From the NCBI GenBank assembly GCA_934533075.1, contig CAKTBJ010000015.1, positions 1-59,348 on the forward strand: 59,348 bases of DNA, in the 5' to 3' direction. The stretch is from an uncultured Paracoccus sp. GTDB taxonomy: Bacteria > Pseudomonadota > Alphaproteobacteria > Rhodobacterales > Rhodobacteraceae. The translations under genes and the position numbers were made by a program. Below the pieces are notes generated by a model. The model was not told the DNA's origin. It made no database searches and was given only the letters and a program-made list of their open reading frames with translations. This document shows positions 49,775 to 57,360 of this stretch, one piece after another (the stretch's first letter is position 1; each line of letters begins with the position of its first letter).

Positions 49775-51898
49775 ATGGATACATCGTTTCGGCAAGCGGG
49801 CCGGCTGGGCCGGCTGACCACGGCACTGGGGCCGGACGCGCTGGTCCTGCTGCGCTTCGAGGGGGTGGACCATCTCAACGACCTGTTCGACTATCGGGTG
49901 GAGGCGCTGGCGACGCGCTCGGACCTGGATTTCGACGCATTGGTCGGCACCCATGCCACGGTCCGCGTCGAAAGCCGCGGCGGCGGCCAGCATTTCGACG
50001 GCATCGTGACGCAAGCCCGCTGGGCCGGCGTGGCCGAGAACGGCCATCGCTACGACCTCACCCTGCGCCCCTGGTTCTGGCTGGCCGGGCGGCGGCGCAA
50101 CCAGCGGATCTTCCACGACAAGACCGTGGTCGAGATCCTTCAGGAACTGCTGGCCGACTATGCCGGCCTCGGCGATCCGGCGGTGGAGTTCCGGCTGTCG
50201 CAGGACTATCCGGTCCGCGAATACACCGTGCAATACCGCGAATCCGACCTGGAATTCGCCCGCCGCCAGATGGAGCGCCACGGCATCAGCTTCCATTTCC
50301 GCCATGCCGAGGGCAGCCATACGCTGGTGCTGACCGACGACGTGGCGGCGCATGACAACATCGGCGCGCGGCCCTACAAGGGCTTCGACCGCCACCACCA
50401 GGCCGATGGCGAACATTTCTGGGACTGGTCGCCCGAGCGCAACCTGACCACCGGCGCGATCCGGCTGACGGATTACAACTTCAAGACCCCCGACGCCGCG
50501 ATGGAGACCGAGCGGCAGGGCGACGCCGCCCATGCGCAGGGCCGGATCGAGAGCTTCGACTATCCCGGCGACTATCTGGCGCAGCCGGTCGGCAAGATCG
50601 TGGCGGGGCTGCGCACCAGCCAGGAGCGCGGCGGCGACCGGCGCAACCGGGCGGCCGGCGATTGCGTCAGCCTGATGGCGGGCAGGCGGCTGATGCTGAC
50701 GGGCGATCCGGCGCCGGGGGTGGGCGAGGGCTATGTCTGCCTGTCGGCCAGCCATCAATTCGTGTCGGAGGCCTATGGGACGGGCGGTCCGGGGGCGGGC
50801 GAATATGCGTTCTCGGGCAGCTATGTGCTGATGCCGGACACGGCGCCGCTGGCGCCGCCGCGGCGAAGCCCGGTTCCGGTGGTGCACGGCCCGCAGACGG
50901 CGGTTGTGGTGGGCGAGGGCGAGATCGACTGCGACGAATACGGCCGCATCCTGGTGCAGTTCCACTGGGACCTTGCGGGTGCGTTCTCGATGCGCTGCCG
51001 GGTGTCGCAGAACTGGGCCGGAGCGGGCTGGGGCGGAATGGTGATCCCGCGCATCGGCATGGAGGTGGTGGTCGAGTTTCTCGAAGGCGATCCCGACAAG
51101 CCGCTGGTCACGGGCTGCGTCTATAACGGCCGCAATCAGGTGCCTTATGAATTGCCGCAGCGAAAGACCCTTTCGACTTTCAAGACCGATACCCATCAGG
51201 GTACCGGCTTCAACGAGTTGCGCTTCGAGGATCAGGCGAACGAGGAGGAGATCCGCATCATCGCGCAGAAGGATCTCAACACGCTGGTGCGCAACAGCGA
51301 GGCCCGCATCGTGATGAACGATTCCGCGACCTCGGTGCTGGACAACTGCATGCAGGAGATCGGCGGCAACTGGATCAATGCCGTCGGCGGCAGCTATACG
51401 CTTTACACCGGCCCCAGCGGCATCGACGCATTTTCCTCGCAAGGGCTGGGCGCCCAGACGAACATGCTGTCGCGCATGGCCTATGCCCTCGACAGAATCG
51501 CGCTGAAGGGCAATGGCACGCCGGGAGACTTCACCATCATCTCGGACGGATCGCACGATGTCACCGTGACCGGCAGCATCAGCCAGTATGCGGGGCAGAA
51601 TATCGACCAAGTTGTGGGCGGCAACCTCTCCAGCCATATCGGCCAGAATGTTGTCCTGTCGGTCAAGGGCAGCCAGCAGCAATCCATCGGCACGACCCGC
51701 ACCGATTTCATTGGCGACCGCTATGTGATTGTCTGCGGCAACTCGCGGATCGAGATGGACAAGGCCGGCAATATCAAGATCAGCGGCCTCAATCTGACGG
51801 TGAACATGACCGACAAGATCACGATGACCGCCAAGGACATCAAGCTGGAGGCGTCGAATCGGCTGCGCCAAAGCGCCAACCAGATCGAGCAGAATTGA
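49775..51898 (+). CDS. vgrG: Type VI secretion spike protein VgrG
   Basis: Forms the trimeric spike at the tip of the Hcp tube (TssI). At 707 residues it has the gp27-like base (about 1-390; VEALATRSDLDFDALVG, REYTVQYRESDLEFARRQME), the gp5 OB-fold segment (EYGRILVQFHWD, RVSQNWAGAGWGGMVIPRIG, EFLEGDPDKPLVTG), the NELRFED segment, and a beta-helical needle ending NQIEQN. No extra effector domain is fused. The ATG has GGAG 7 bases upstream; a GTG 21 bases earlier lacks a ribosome site. It heads a run of same-strand genes, so effectors and immunity genes are expected just downstream. Confidence 0.95.
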   Translation: MDTSFRQAGRLGRLTTALGPDALVLLRFEGVDHLNDLFDYRVEALATRSDLDFDALVGTHATVRVESRGGGQHFDGIVTQARWAGVAENGHRYDLTLRPWFWLAGRRRNQRIFHDKTVVEILQELLADYAGLGDPAVEFRLSQDYPVREYTVQYRESDLEFARRQMERHGISFHFRHAEGSHTLVLTDDVAAHDNIGARPYKGFDRHHQADGEHFWDWSPERNLTTGAIRLTDYNFKTPDAAMETERQGDAAHAQGRIESFDYPGDYLAQPVGKIVAGLRTSQERGGDRRNRAAGDCVSLMAGRRLMLTGDPAPGVGEGYVCLSASHQFVSEAYGTGGPGAGEYAFSGSYVLMPDTAPLAPPRRSPVPVVHGPQTAVVVGEGEIDCDEYGRILVQFHWDLAGAFSMRCRVSQNWAGAGWGGMVIPRIGMEVVVEFLEGDPDKPLVTGCVYNGRNQVPYELPQRKTLSTFKTDTHQGTGFNELRFEDQANEEEIRIIAQKDLNTLVRNSEARIVMNDSATSVLDNCMQEIGGNWINAVGGSYTLYTGPSGIDAFSSQGLGAQTNMLSRMAYALDRIALKGNGTPGDFTIISDGSHDVTVTGSISQYAGQNIDQVVGGNLSSHIGQNVVLSVKGSQQQSIGTTRTDFIGDRYVIVCGNSRIEMDKAGNIKISGLNLTVNMTDKITMTAKDIKLEASNRLRQSANQIEQN

Positions 51899-51907
51899 GG
51901 AAGCCGC

Positions 51908-52600
51908 ATGACGCCCGGTGAACGCGCCCATCTTTCGCAGCTTTGCAGGATCTTCGGCATTCCCGAAGGTGCCACGGAGCCGAATCCCGAACTGGCCTAC
52001 AACGTGCTGCTGCGCATGTATCTGGTGCCCACGATCGAAAGTCAGGCCGAGCGCCGCCGTGCCCTGAATGATGCCCGCGGCAACCTGACAGGACATTTCG
52101 ATCCCTATTCGGTCTTCGTCGGCAAGACCGCCCAAATTACGGCCCAGATGCAGCAGACCCCAGATTGGTGGAATCACCTGAACCGGCCGACCGAAGAGCT
52201 GGTCGATAGCTATCTGTCGCTGGGCCTTGCAATTCAGGCCCTGAAGCTGGCCGGGCTGGGCGCCGGCTCGGGGGCGGCGGCGGCCGGCGCGACCGAGGCG
52301 GTCAAGACCGGCAGCGTCAACGCTGGTATCCGCAGGGCCGGGGAACGTGCGATCGGCAAGGGTGGCCTGCTGGACGAGACGATCAAGAAGCTGACGCGGG
52401 GCGGCCGCTTGTCGACACCGGCGGGGCTGGCCGTGACGATCGGGGGAACGGTGCTTTACACCAGTGCCGTGGACAAGCAGGCGCATATCCGCGAAATCCT
52501 GCATGACCGGTATCAGAAGGGCGAGATGTCGGACGATGACTTCCGCAAGGTCTTCGGCGACCAGTTCGACCCCAGCCGCATGAAGAAATATTGGGAATAG
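51908..52600 (+). CDS. Unknown 230-residue protein directly after vgrG, candidate T6SS cargo
   Basis: I do not recognise a family. The N-terminal 90 residues are helical and charged (SQLCRIFGIPEGATEPNPEL; ESQAERRRALNDARGNLTGH); the middle has two hydrophobic, Gly/Ala-rich stretches, near 105-130 (LGLAIQALKLAGLGAGSGAA) and 180-195 (GLAVTIGGTVLYTSAV); the C-terminus is charged (HDRYQKGEMSDDDF). No signal peptide. GAGGAAG lies before the ATG, 9 bases after vgrG. Position and the membrane-seeking segments suggest a VgrG-delivered, membrane-acting effector, with the small membrane proteins that follow as immunity candidates. It might equally be an adaptor. Confidence 0.6.
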   Translation: MTPGERAHLSQLCRIFGIPEGATEPNPELAYNVLLRMYLVPTIESQAERRRALNDARGNLTGHFDPYSVFVGKTAQITAQMQQTPDWWNHLNRPTEELVDSYLSLGLAIQALKLAGLGAGSGAAAAGATEAVKTGSVNAGIRRAGERAIGKGGLLDETIKKLTRGGRLSTPAGLAVTIGGTVLYTSAVDKQAHIREILHDRYQKGEMSDDDFRKVFGDQFDPSRMKKYWE

Positions 52601-52604
52601 GCCA

Positions 52605-53051
52605 GTGACCGGAACCACGCGCGCCTTCCCGCACTATGCGTTCTTCCTGGCGTTGGCGGGGTTGTTTCTGACCTTGCGGCTGGCGATGATGCTGGGCGAG
52701 GGCCTGCCGCCTCCGGTATTTGCCGCCGGGCTGGCACTATGGGCGATGGTGCTCTACTGGGGGCTGGTCGTGATCCTGCTGCGCTCGGACCCGCGGGTGT
52801 GGCGGCCCGGCACGCGATGGTATCAGCGCCATGTGGCGCCGGCGCCGGCAGAGGAGCGCGCTGCCGTGCTGCCAGCGCTTCGCGCAACGCTGGCCCCGCA
52901 ATTGCAGCGTGAGTTGATTATTATGGCCGCAGTCGGGGCAGCGATGGGCATGATCGGACAGGGCACCGGGATACTGGTGCTGGCGGTCGCCCTCGCTGCA
53001 CTGGCGGCATGGGGGATCGGCGTCGCGCTGGGGCTGCGGACGCAACCATGA
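52605..53051 (+). CDS. Unknown four-helix membrane protein, candidate immunity protein
   Basis: A 148-residue protein with predicted membrane helices near 10-30, 36-60, 104-120 and 122-143. A hydrophilic central loop carries RSDPRVWRPGTRWYQRH. The start is GTG 4 bases after the previous stop, with no clear ribosome site, so it depends on upstream translation. Its own stop overlaps the next gene's ATG. No family recognised; the location fits an inner-membrane immunity protein. Confidence 0.6.
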   Translation: MTGTTRAFPHYAFFLALAGLFLTLRLAMMLGEGLPPPVFAAGLALWAMVLYWGLVVILLRSDPRVWRPGTRWYQRHVAPAPAEERAAVLPALRATLAPQLQRELIIMAAVGAAMGMIGQGTGILVLAVALAALAAWGIGVALGLRTQP

Positions 53052-53254
53052 TGGCGGCAATCGACTCCATCACCGGGCTGCTGAAATACCTGCTGATCGC
53101 CGTTGCCGGTTTCATCGGGATTCTGGTGGGCATCGTCGGCTTCGTCTGCATGGTCGGCGGGGCGGCGGCGGGGCATTGGGGCCTCGCCTTGCTCGGCGTG
53201 CCGATCCTGGCTCTCGGCGCCTGGCTGCAATATGATTTCGGCAAGGATTCATGA
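53048..53254 (+). CDS. Unknown 68-residue membrane protein
   Basis: Begins MMAAIDSITGLLKYLL and continues into two hydrophobic helices (about 12-37 and 42-60), ending QYDFGKDS. Its ATG overlaps the previous stop by 4 bases. The start IDSITGLLKYL is echoed in two following frames (DFITGL, IDLIAGASRFL), suggesting related or duplicated small genes. Confidence 0.6.
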   Translation: MMAAIDSITGLLKYLLIAVAGFIGILVGIVGFVCMVGGAAAGHWGLALLGVPILALGAWLQYDFGKDS

Positions 53255-53280
53255 TGCGGGGCACGGAGGCAAGCGCAGCC

Positions 53281-53337
53281 ATGACCGACTTCATCACCGG
53301 CCTCCCGAGGTTCCCATCAACGGATGCCGCCCCATGA
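53281..53337 (+). pseudogene. 18-codon frame resembling the start of the neighbouring membrane genes
   Basis: Encodes MTDFITGLPRFPSTDAAP and stops on the ATG of the next gene (ATGA). GGAGG lies 10 bases upstream. Its first residues match the start of the genes on both sides, so it is either a stump left by recombination or a coupling leader. No later in-frame continuation is visible. Confidence 0.4.
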
Positions 53338-53546
53338 CGCAAACGGCGAGCCTGATCTGGAGCATTCTCTGGCGCATCGTGGCCGGGATCATGTCCTGCC
53401 TCTGCGTGATCGTTGTCATCATGGCCCTGCCCGGCATCCTGGGTTCGGAGGGCAGCCAGCTACGGCACTGGATCGTCTTCGTTCCGGCACTGGCCGGGGC
53501 CGTGCTGCTTCCCATCCTCATCTTCGACCGGGGGCGAAGGAAATAG
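53334..53546 (+). CDS. Unknown 70-residue membrane protein
   Basis: Begins MTQTASLIWSILWRIVAG with two predicted helices (about 6-30 and 44-63) separated by GSEGSQLRHW, ending DRGRRK. Its ATG overlaps the stop of the short frame before it. The translation continues without stop for some distance upstream but no earlier start has a ribosome site. No family recognised. Confidence 0.55.
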   Translation: MTQTASLIWSILWRIVAGIMSCLCVIVVIMALPGILGSEGSQLRHWIVFVPALAGAVLLPILIFDRGRRK

Positions 53547-53596
53547 TGAAACCCCAGGCTGACCCATGACACCCGTTCCGACGCCGAAAGACATTC

Positions 53597-53941
53597 ATGG
53601 CCGTGATCGACCTCATCGCCGGGGCGTCGAGATTCCTGCCGGCATTCATCGTCCCAGGCCTGCCGGTCGCAGTGAGGGGCTTTGTCCGGCTGATCGGCGC
53701 AGGGCGACTGGACGATCATGCCTCCGCCCCGGTGCGCCGAATGTGTTTCCCGGCCTGGAACGCGGCATACGACACCAACCGGACCATGACGCTTTCCGCC
53801 GGGCAAGCCTTGATCCTGCGTCGCGGCAAGGCGAGGATCGTCCTGCTTCCCGATGGTTCGATCACTCTGGACGGGACCAGCCTCAGCAACCTCGCCACCC
53901 GCAACGTCCGCACGCGCGCAAACAGGACCGAGCAGAATTGA
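53597..53941 (+). CDS. DUF6484-like T6SS accessory protein with a membrane-type N-terminus
   Basis: A 114-residue protein. The N-terminal 33 residues (MAVIDLIAGASRFLPAFIV) are hydrophobic and resemble the starts of the small membrane genes before it. The C-terminal half, QALILRRGKARIVLLPDGS then ITLDGTSL and ending TEQN, resembles the short beta-repeat domains found beside VgrG (DUF6484-like) and the needle tip of this VgrG itself. The last 15 bases match the vgrG 3' end at 14 of 15 positions. It looks like a fusion of two unrelated pieces. Confidence 0.55.
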   Translation: MAVIDLIAGASRFLPAFIVPGLPVAVRGFVRLIGAGRLDDHASAPVRRMCFPAWNAAYDTNRTMTLSAGQALILRRGKARIVLLPDGSITLDGTSLSNLATRNVRTRANRTEQN

Positions 53942-54390
53942 AACGAACGCTTTTCACGTTCTCGGCAATCGGCGCCCTGACCCTGCTTGCGGGATGCAAG
54001 ACCGAGCCGGTCGATCTGGGACTTTACTGCGAGGCGGACGCGGCCTCGACGCTCGCCTATTCCAGCGCCCTGGCCTATGGGGTTGCCATGCCGCCGCCGC
54101 AGGTCGAGGGCACCCGCGTGCTGAAGGAAACCGACCTGTTCCAGTTGCAGATCGGCGATGCCGAGCATCTGGGCCTGATCGCCACCGATGCCAGCGGCGC
54201 CCTTCATCATCGCGTCTGCAAGGACGCCCTTTGCTCGCTCGACGATGCCGCGGCGGTGCTGGGGTCCTGCCCGGACCAGCCACAATGCCAGATCGTCGGG
54301 GCCGTCAGCATGCGGACCTTCTATCCGCTGTATATCAGCGACGAGGCGGGCGGGCATGTCTGCAATTCCAGATGGGCGCCGCCCGCATGA
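53938..54390 (+). CDS. Predicted lipoprotein, candidate periplasmic immunity protein
   Basis: A 150-residue protein with a lipoprotein signal peptide: KRTLFTFSAIGALTLLAGC, lipobox LLAGC at residue 20. The mature part has seven more Cys (such as CKDALC and CPDQPQC), suggesting disulfides in the periplasm. The only sensible start is TTG, overlapping the previous stop as TTGA. Many T6SS immunity proteins against periplasm-acting toxins are lipoproteins, which is why this role is suggested; no family was recognised. Confidence 0.65.
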   Translation: MKRTLFTFSAIGALTLLAGCKTEPVDLGLYCEADAASTLAYSSALAYGVAMPPPQVEGTRVLKETDLFQLQIGDAEHLGLIATDASGALHHRVCKDALCSLDDAAAVLGSCPDQPQCQIVGAVSMRTFYPLYISDEAGGHVCNSRWAPPA

Positions 54391-54419
54391 ACGCAAGCAA
54401 GGAAAGGCCGACAGGATGA
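54387..54419 (+). other. 10-codon coupling frame between lipoprotein and next gene
   Basis: ATG overlaps the lipoprotein stop (ATGA) and its own TGA overlaps the ATG of the next gene, so ribosomes could pass through MNASKERPTG into the next gene. The next gene also has its own GGAAAGG site. It may be accidental. Confidence 0.35.
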
Positions 54420-54676
54420 GCAATCAGGACATGGGCATCGCGTGGCGGGCGGCCGAGGAGGTCGTTCCCCCGCTTTCGACGGCCGAGATCACCGCGCTGC
54501 GCCGCCTGCTGGCCGTCGCCCGCTATGACGCGGCGCAGCGCGGCTTCGTCATCGACACCGGCCGCGCCCGCGTGGTGGTGCGCGACGACGGCACCATCCG
54601 CGCCGAGGGCGCCGAGGTCATCGTCACCGCCGACCGCAGCATCGTCATGGACGCCGCCGCCATCGAGCTGAACTGA
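54416..54676 (+). CDS. Short VgrG-tail-like protein (DUF6484-like)
   Basis: An 86-residue protein. The second half, GRARVVVRDDGTIRAEGAEV then VTADRSIVMDAAAIELN, has the beta-repeat pattern of the VgrG needle and ends like it (IELN against IEQN). The first half is helical with LSTAEITALRRLLAVARYD. It directly precedes the PAAR-like toxin gene (TGATG overlap), so it may adapt the toxin to the spike. Function inferred from position and tail similarity only. Confidence 0.6.
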   Translation: MSNQDMGIAWRAAEEVVPPLSTAEITALRRLLAVARYDAAQRGFVIDTGRARVVVRDDGTIRAEGAEVIVTADRSIVMDAAAIELN

Positions 54677-55770
54677 TGACGATCACCGTCAACGTCAACG
54701 GGCTGTCGATGTGCCACAAGGGTTCGGAGGGCTTCGTGCGCGCCACGCTGCCCGATGTCTGCCTGACCCCCGGCAAGGGGGGCTATCCCGTCCCCTACCC
54801 CAATATCGCCTTCTCGCGCGATCTGGCGAAAGGCTCGGTCTCGGTCTTTGCCGATGGCGGGCATAGCTGCGCCATCGAGCCTTCGGAATTCCGCATCTCC
54901 TACGGGGACGAGCCGGGCAAGGGCGGCGGCGTCAAGTCCGGCGTCAACCAGGACCGCGCCACCTGGCTGTCCTGGTCCGCCGATGTGTTCATCGAGGGCA
55001 AGGCGGTCTGCCGGCTGACCGACAAGATGATGCTCAACCGGGGCAACACCGTGTCGATCGGCGGCGAACAGCAGGCGCCGCTGGACATGGAGGACTGGAT
55101 CAAGGAGCTGTGCGAGATCGCCTGCGAATGCAAGAACGCCATCGCCTTCCAGCGGTGCATGGCGCGAAAGATCGAGGAACGCTTCTACGATGGCGCCTAT
55201 CCCAAGTCCGACAGCCCGTATTGGCGCGAAGTCTCGATGCAGAAGGGCGAAAACGGCTGGGATGTGATCCGCAACCGCGCCGGGGACGCGCCGACCTCGA
55301 ACCCCTATACGCCCGGCGGCGGCATCCGGCCCGACATCGTGCAGACGGACGGGCGCGGCAATCCGACCCGGATGATCGAGATCAAGTTCCCCGGCGACAC
55401 CCCCAACGCCAACCAGCGGCCGGGCGGGGCCTACAGCCAGGCCGCCGACGATCTGGGCATCGACTACGACATCATCGACGTGGCGGTGGAATGCGCCTTC
55501 TGCTGGGACCCGCCGCCGCCGCCGCGCCCGGTTCCCGTGCCGGTGCCCGCCCCCGCGCCCGAGCCGGCGCGAAGCTGGTCGATCAACTGGGCCGCGGTCG
55601 GAGCGGTGGCCGTCGGCGTGGTGGCAGTCGCGGGTGTCGTGGCCTGCGTGGCCTCGGTGGTCTGCGGCGCGGCGGCGGCGGGGGGCATGGCGGCGGCCGG
55701 GGTGGCGGGCGTGGTCGTGCTGGGCACGATGGACACGCAACCCGGCGGCGGCCCGGTGCCGGAGGCATAG
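54676..55770 (+). CDS. PAAR-like (DUF4150) T6SS effector with predicted PD-(D/E)XK nuclease domain
   Basis: A 364-residue specialised effector. Residues 1-135 are a DUF4150 PAAR-like tip domain (LPDVCLTPGKG, VPYPNIAFSRDL, SYGDEPGKGGGVKSG, FIEGKAVCRLTDKMMLN). Residues about 145-275 contain a predicted PD-(D/E)XK/VRR-NUC-like nuclease: Asp220 in IRPDIV, Glu235 and Lys237 in RMIEIKFPGD, and a Gln-containing GGAYSQAADDLG. A proline-rich linker (279-297) leads to two hydrophobic Gly/Ala-rich helices (about 305-350) that may help cross membranes. It binds the VgrG tip and would cut DNA in the target cell. The nuclease call rests on motif spacing, not on a search. Confidence 0.78.
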   Translation: MTITVNVNGLSMCHKGSEGFVRATLPDVCLTPGKGGYPVPYPNIAFSRDLAKGSVSVFADGGHSCAIEPSEFRISYGDEPGKGGGVKSGVNQDRATWLSWSADVFIEGKAVCRLTDKMMLNRGNTVSIGGEQQAPLDMEDWIKELCEIACECKNAIAFQRCMARKIEERFYDGAYPKSDSPYWREVSMQKGENGWDVIRNRAGDAPTSNPYTPGGGIRPDIVQTDGRGNPTRMIEIKFPGDTPNANQRPGGAYSQAADDLGIDYDIIDVAVECAFCWDPPPPPRPVPVPVPAPAPEPARSWSINWAAVGAVAVGVVAVAGVVACVASVVCGAAAAGGMAAAGVAGVVVLGTMDTQPGGGPVPEA

Positions 55771-55778
55771 GAAGGCGG

Positions 55779-56783
55779 ATGGACCAGAAGAACGATTTTC
55801 ACAAGCTGGACAGCTATGTGGTCACCAGCCAGCGCAGCGGCACGCCGGTGCTGCGCCTCGGCTTCCAGATGCAGCTCTACCTGCGCGGCGGCGAGACCCG
55901 CGAGGCCCGGCACCGCGCCGTCGATGTGCTGGCGGGCTTTGCCGAGGCGGCCTCGGGCAATATCACCCATTGGCAAAAGCACATGGCCAGCCGGCTGACG
56001 AAGATTGCCGGTCCCGATGCCTTCGCCGCCCTGCATGCGGAGGTGGACCGCATCGACCCCGAGGCCGAGATCCACGGTCCCCATGTCACCGACGCCCAGC
56101 AGCCGCCGCGCTGGCAGGGGGCGGCGCTGATGCAGCCGGGCCGGGCCGCGCCCGTCGACCTGTCCATGCTGCATCTGGCCATGCCGGCGACCATCGTCCG
56201 CGCCGATCCCGACGACCTGATCGCCCGGCTGCTGGACTGGTGCGCGCAGGCGCGGCCGCTGCACGGCACCGCCGGCCTCGCCCCCATCTACGAGATCGGC
56301 ATGCAGCAAAGCCACCCGGTCGAGACCTGGCCGCTGCTGAGCCGCTTTTCCGGCCTCGACTACATGAACGCCTTCCCGCTGGCGGCGCGGGGCGTGAACC
56401 AGGTCCAGGGCGTCAACTGGCTGACCATCCTCGGCCAGCCGATCCTCGACGAGATCGGCGGCACCGAGGCGCTGGCCGCGCGGCTGGCGCAGGCCTGGCG
56501 CGCGCTGGAGCCGATGGCCCGGCCGGATGCGCCGCTGCCGCCCGAATACGCGCTGCACCCGTTCGCGGGCGGGGTGCTGGTGCGCGCCGGCGAATGGCCG
56601 CAGCTGGGCGACCGCAATATCGGCGGCGTGCCGCTGACCTATCGGGTCGTGGCGCAGGCGCTGCGGCCCTGGCTGTTCACCGCCTATCCGAACAAGCCCA
56701 CGCAGCTGATCAAGGTGCCGCGCCCGCTGGACGCCCATGCCGAGACGCTGGCCTGGATCACGCGCTTCGATCAGGAGGGCTAG
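55779..56783 (+). CDS. DUF3396 type VI immunity-family protein
   Basis: A 334-residue soluble protein resembling the DUF3396 (TsiV-like) family, which lies beside T6SS PAAR effectors and is described as immunity protein. Family-like segments include VLRLGFQMQLYLRG, PIYEIGMQQSHPVETWPLL, GVNQVQGVNWLTILG and AGEWPQLGDRN. GGAAGG precedes the ATG. It lies 8 bases after the toxin gene, the standard toxin-immunity order, so its proposed job is to neutralise that nuclease in the producing cell. Confidence 0.75.
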   Translation: MDQKNDFHKLDSYVVTSQRSGTPVLRLGFQMQLYLRGGETREARHRAVDVLAGFAEAASGNITHWQKHMASRLTKIAGPDAFAALHAEVDRIDPEAEIHGPHVTDAQQPPRWQGAALMQPGRAAPVDLSMLHLAMPATIVRADPDDLIARLLDWCAQARPLHGTAGLAPIYEIGMQQSHPVETWPLLSRFSGLDYMNAFPLAARGVNQVQGVNWLTILGQPILDEIGGTEALAARLAQAWRALEPMARPDAPLPPEYALHPFAGGVLVRAGEWPQLGDRNIGGVPLTYRVVAQALRPWLFTAYPNKPTQLIKVPRPLDAHAETLAWITRFDQEG

Positions 56784-56784
56784 C

Positions 56785-57357
56785 ATGTCCGAACCCGCCT
56801 CGCTGCTGGCGCAATGCCGCATCCCGCCCGAGGGCGTGCGGGCCTTCCTCGCCGCGCGCGGGCCGCGCGTCACCGGCTGGCACGACTGGGCGCGGCTGGG
56901 CGTGGACCTGCGCGAGGACGAGCTGGCCTCGCTCGATCTGCAAACCGGCATGGCCAGCGCCGATTTCCTGCGCCGGCTGCGCGACACGGCCGAACGGCCG
57001 GCGGACTGGCTGTGCGCCTATGACGCGGGCACGCAGGTGCTGACCATCGGCCAGACGCTGTTCAGCGACAACTGGCACAGCATCGTGGCCGTGCTGGCGG
57101 TGCTGCGCCGGCTGGGCGGGTTCCTGCCCGCGGGTCCTGATGCGCAGGGGCTGGTGCTGGTGCATGACTGGATCTTCGGCCATCGCGGCACGCTGGCCGC
57201 CGTGGCGCTGGGGGCCGGCGGCTCGGGCATCCTGGCCACGGTGCCGGACGCGCCGGCGCGGATCGCCGCCGCGCTGGGTCCGGTGCGCGACGCGGTGGCG
57301 GCGGGCCGGCCGGCGCCGATCCGCGACGATCTCGACGCGCTGGCGGCGGGCGATTAG
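56785..57357 (+). CDS. Unknown 190-residue T6SS-island protein
   Basis: A soluble protein that I do not recognise. It starts MSEPASLLAQCRIPPEG after a strong CAGGAGGG site, one base after the DUF3396 stop. Segments such as TLFSDNWHSIVAVLAVLRRL and GLVLVHDWIFGHRGTLAAVA look like a compact alpha/beta fold. It might be a second immunity or chaperone component. Three bases separate it from the DUF2169 gene. Confidence 0.55.
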   Translation: MSEPASLLAQCRIPPEGVRAFLAARGPRVTGWHDWARLGVDLREDELASLDLQTGMASADFLRRLRDTAERPADWLCAYDAGTQVLTIGQTLFSDNWHSIVAVLAVLRRLGGFLPAGPDAQGLVLVHDWIFGHRGTLAAVALGAGGSGILATVPDAPARIAAALGPVRDAVAAGRPAPIRDDLDALAAGD

Positions 57358-57360
57358 GCG

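Noticed and set aside
49430..52618. A 1062-codon open frame antisense to vgrG
   Set aside because: Its translation is His/Ala/Gly-rich without domain motifs, while the plus strand encodes an intact VgrG.
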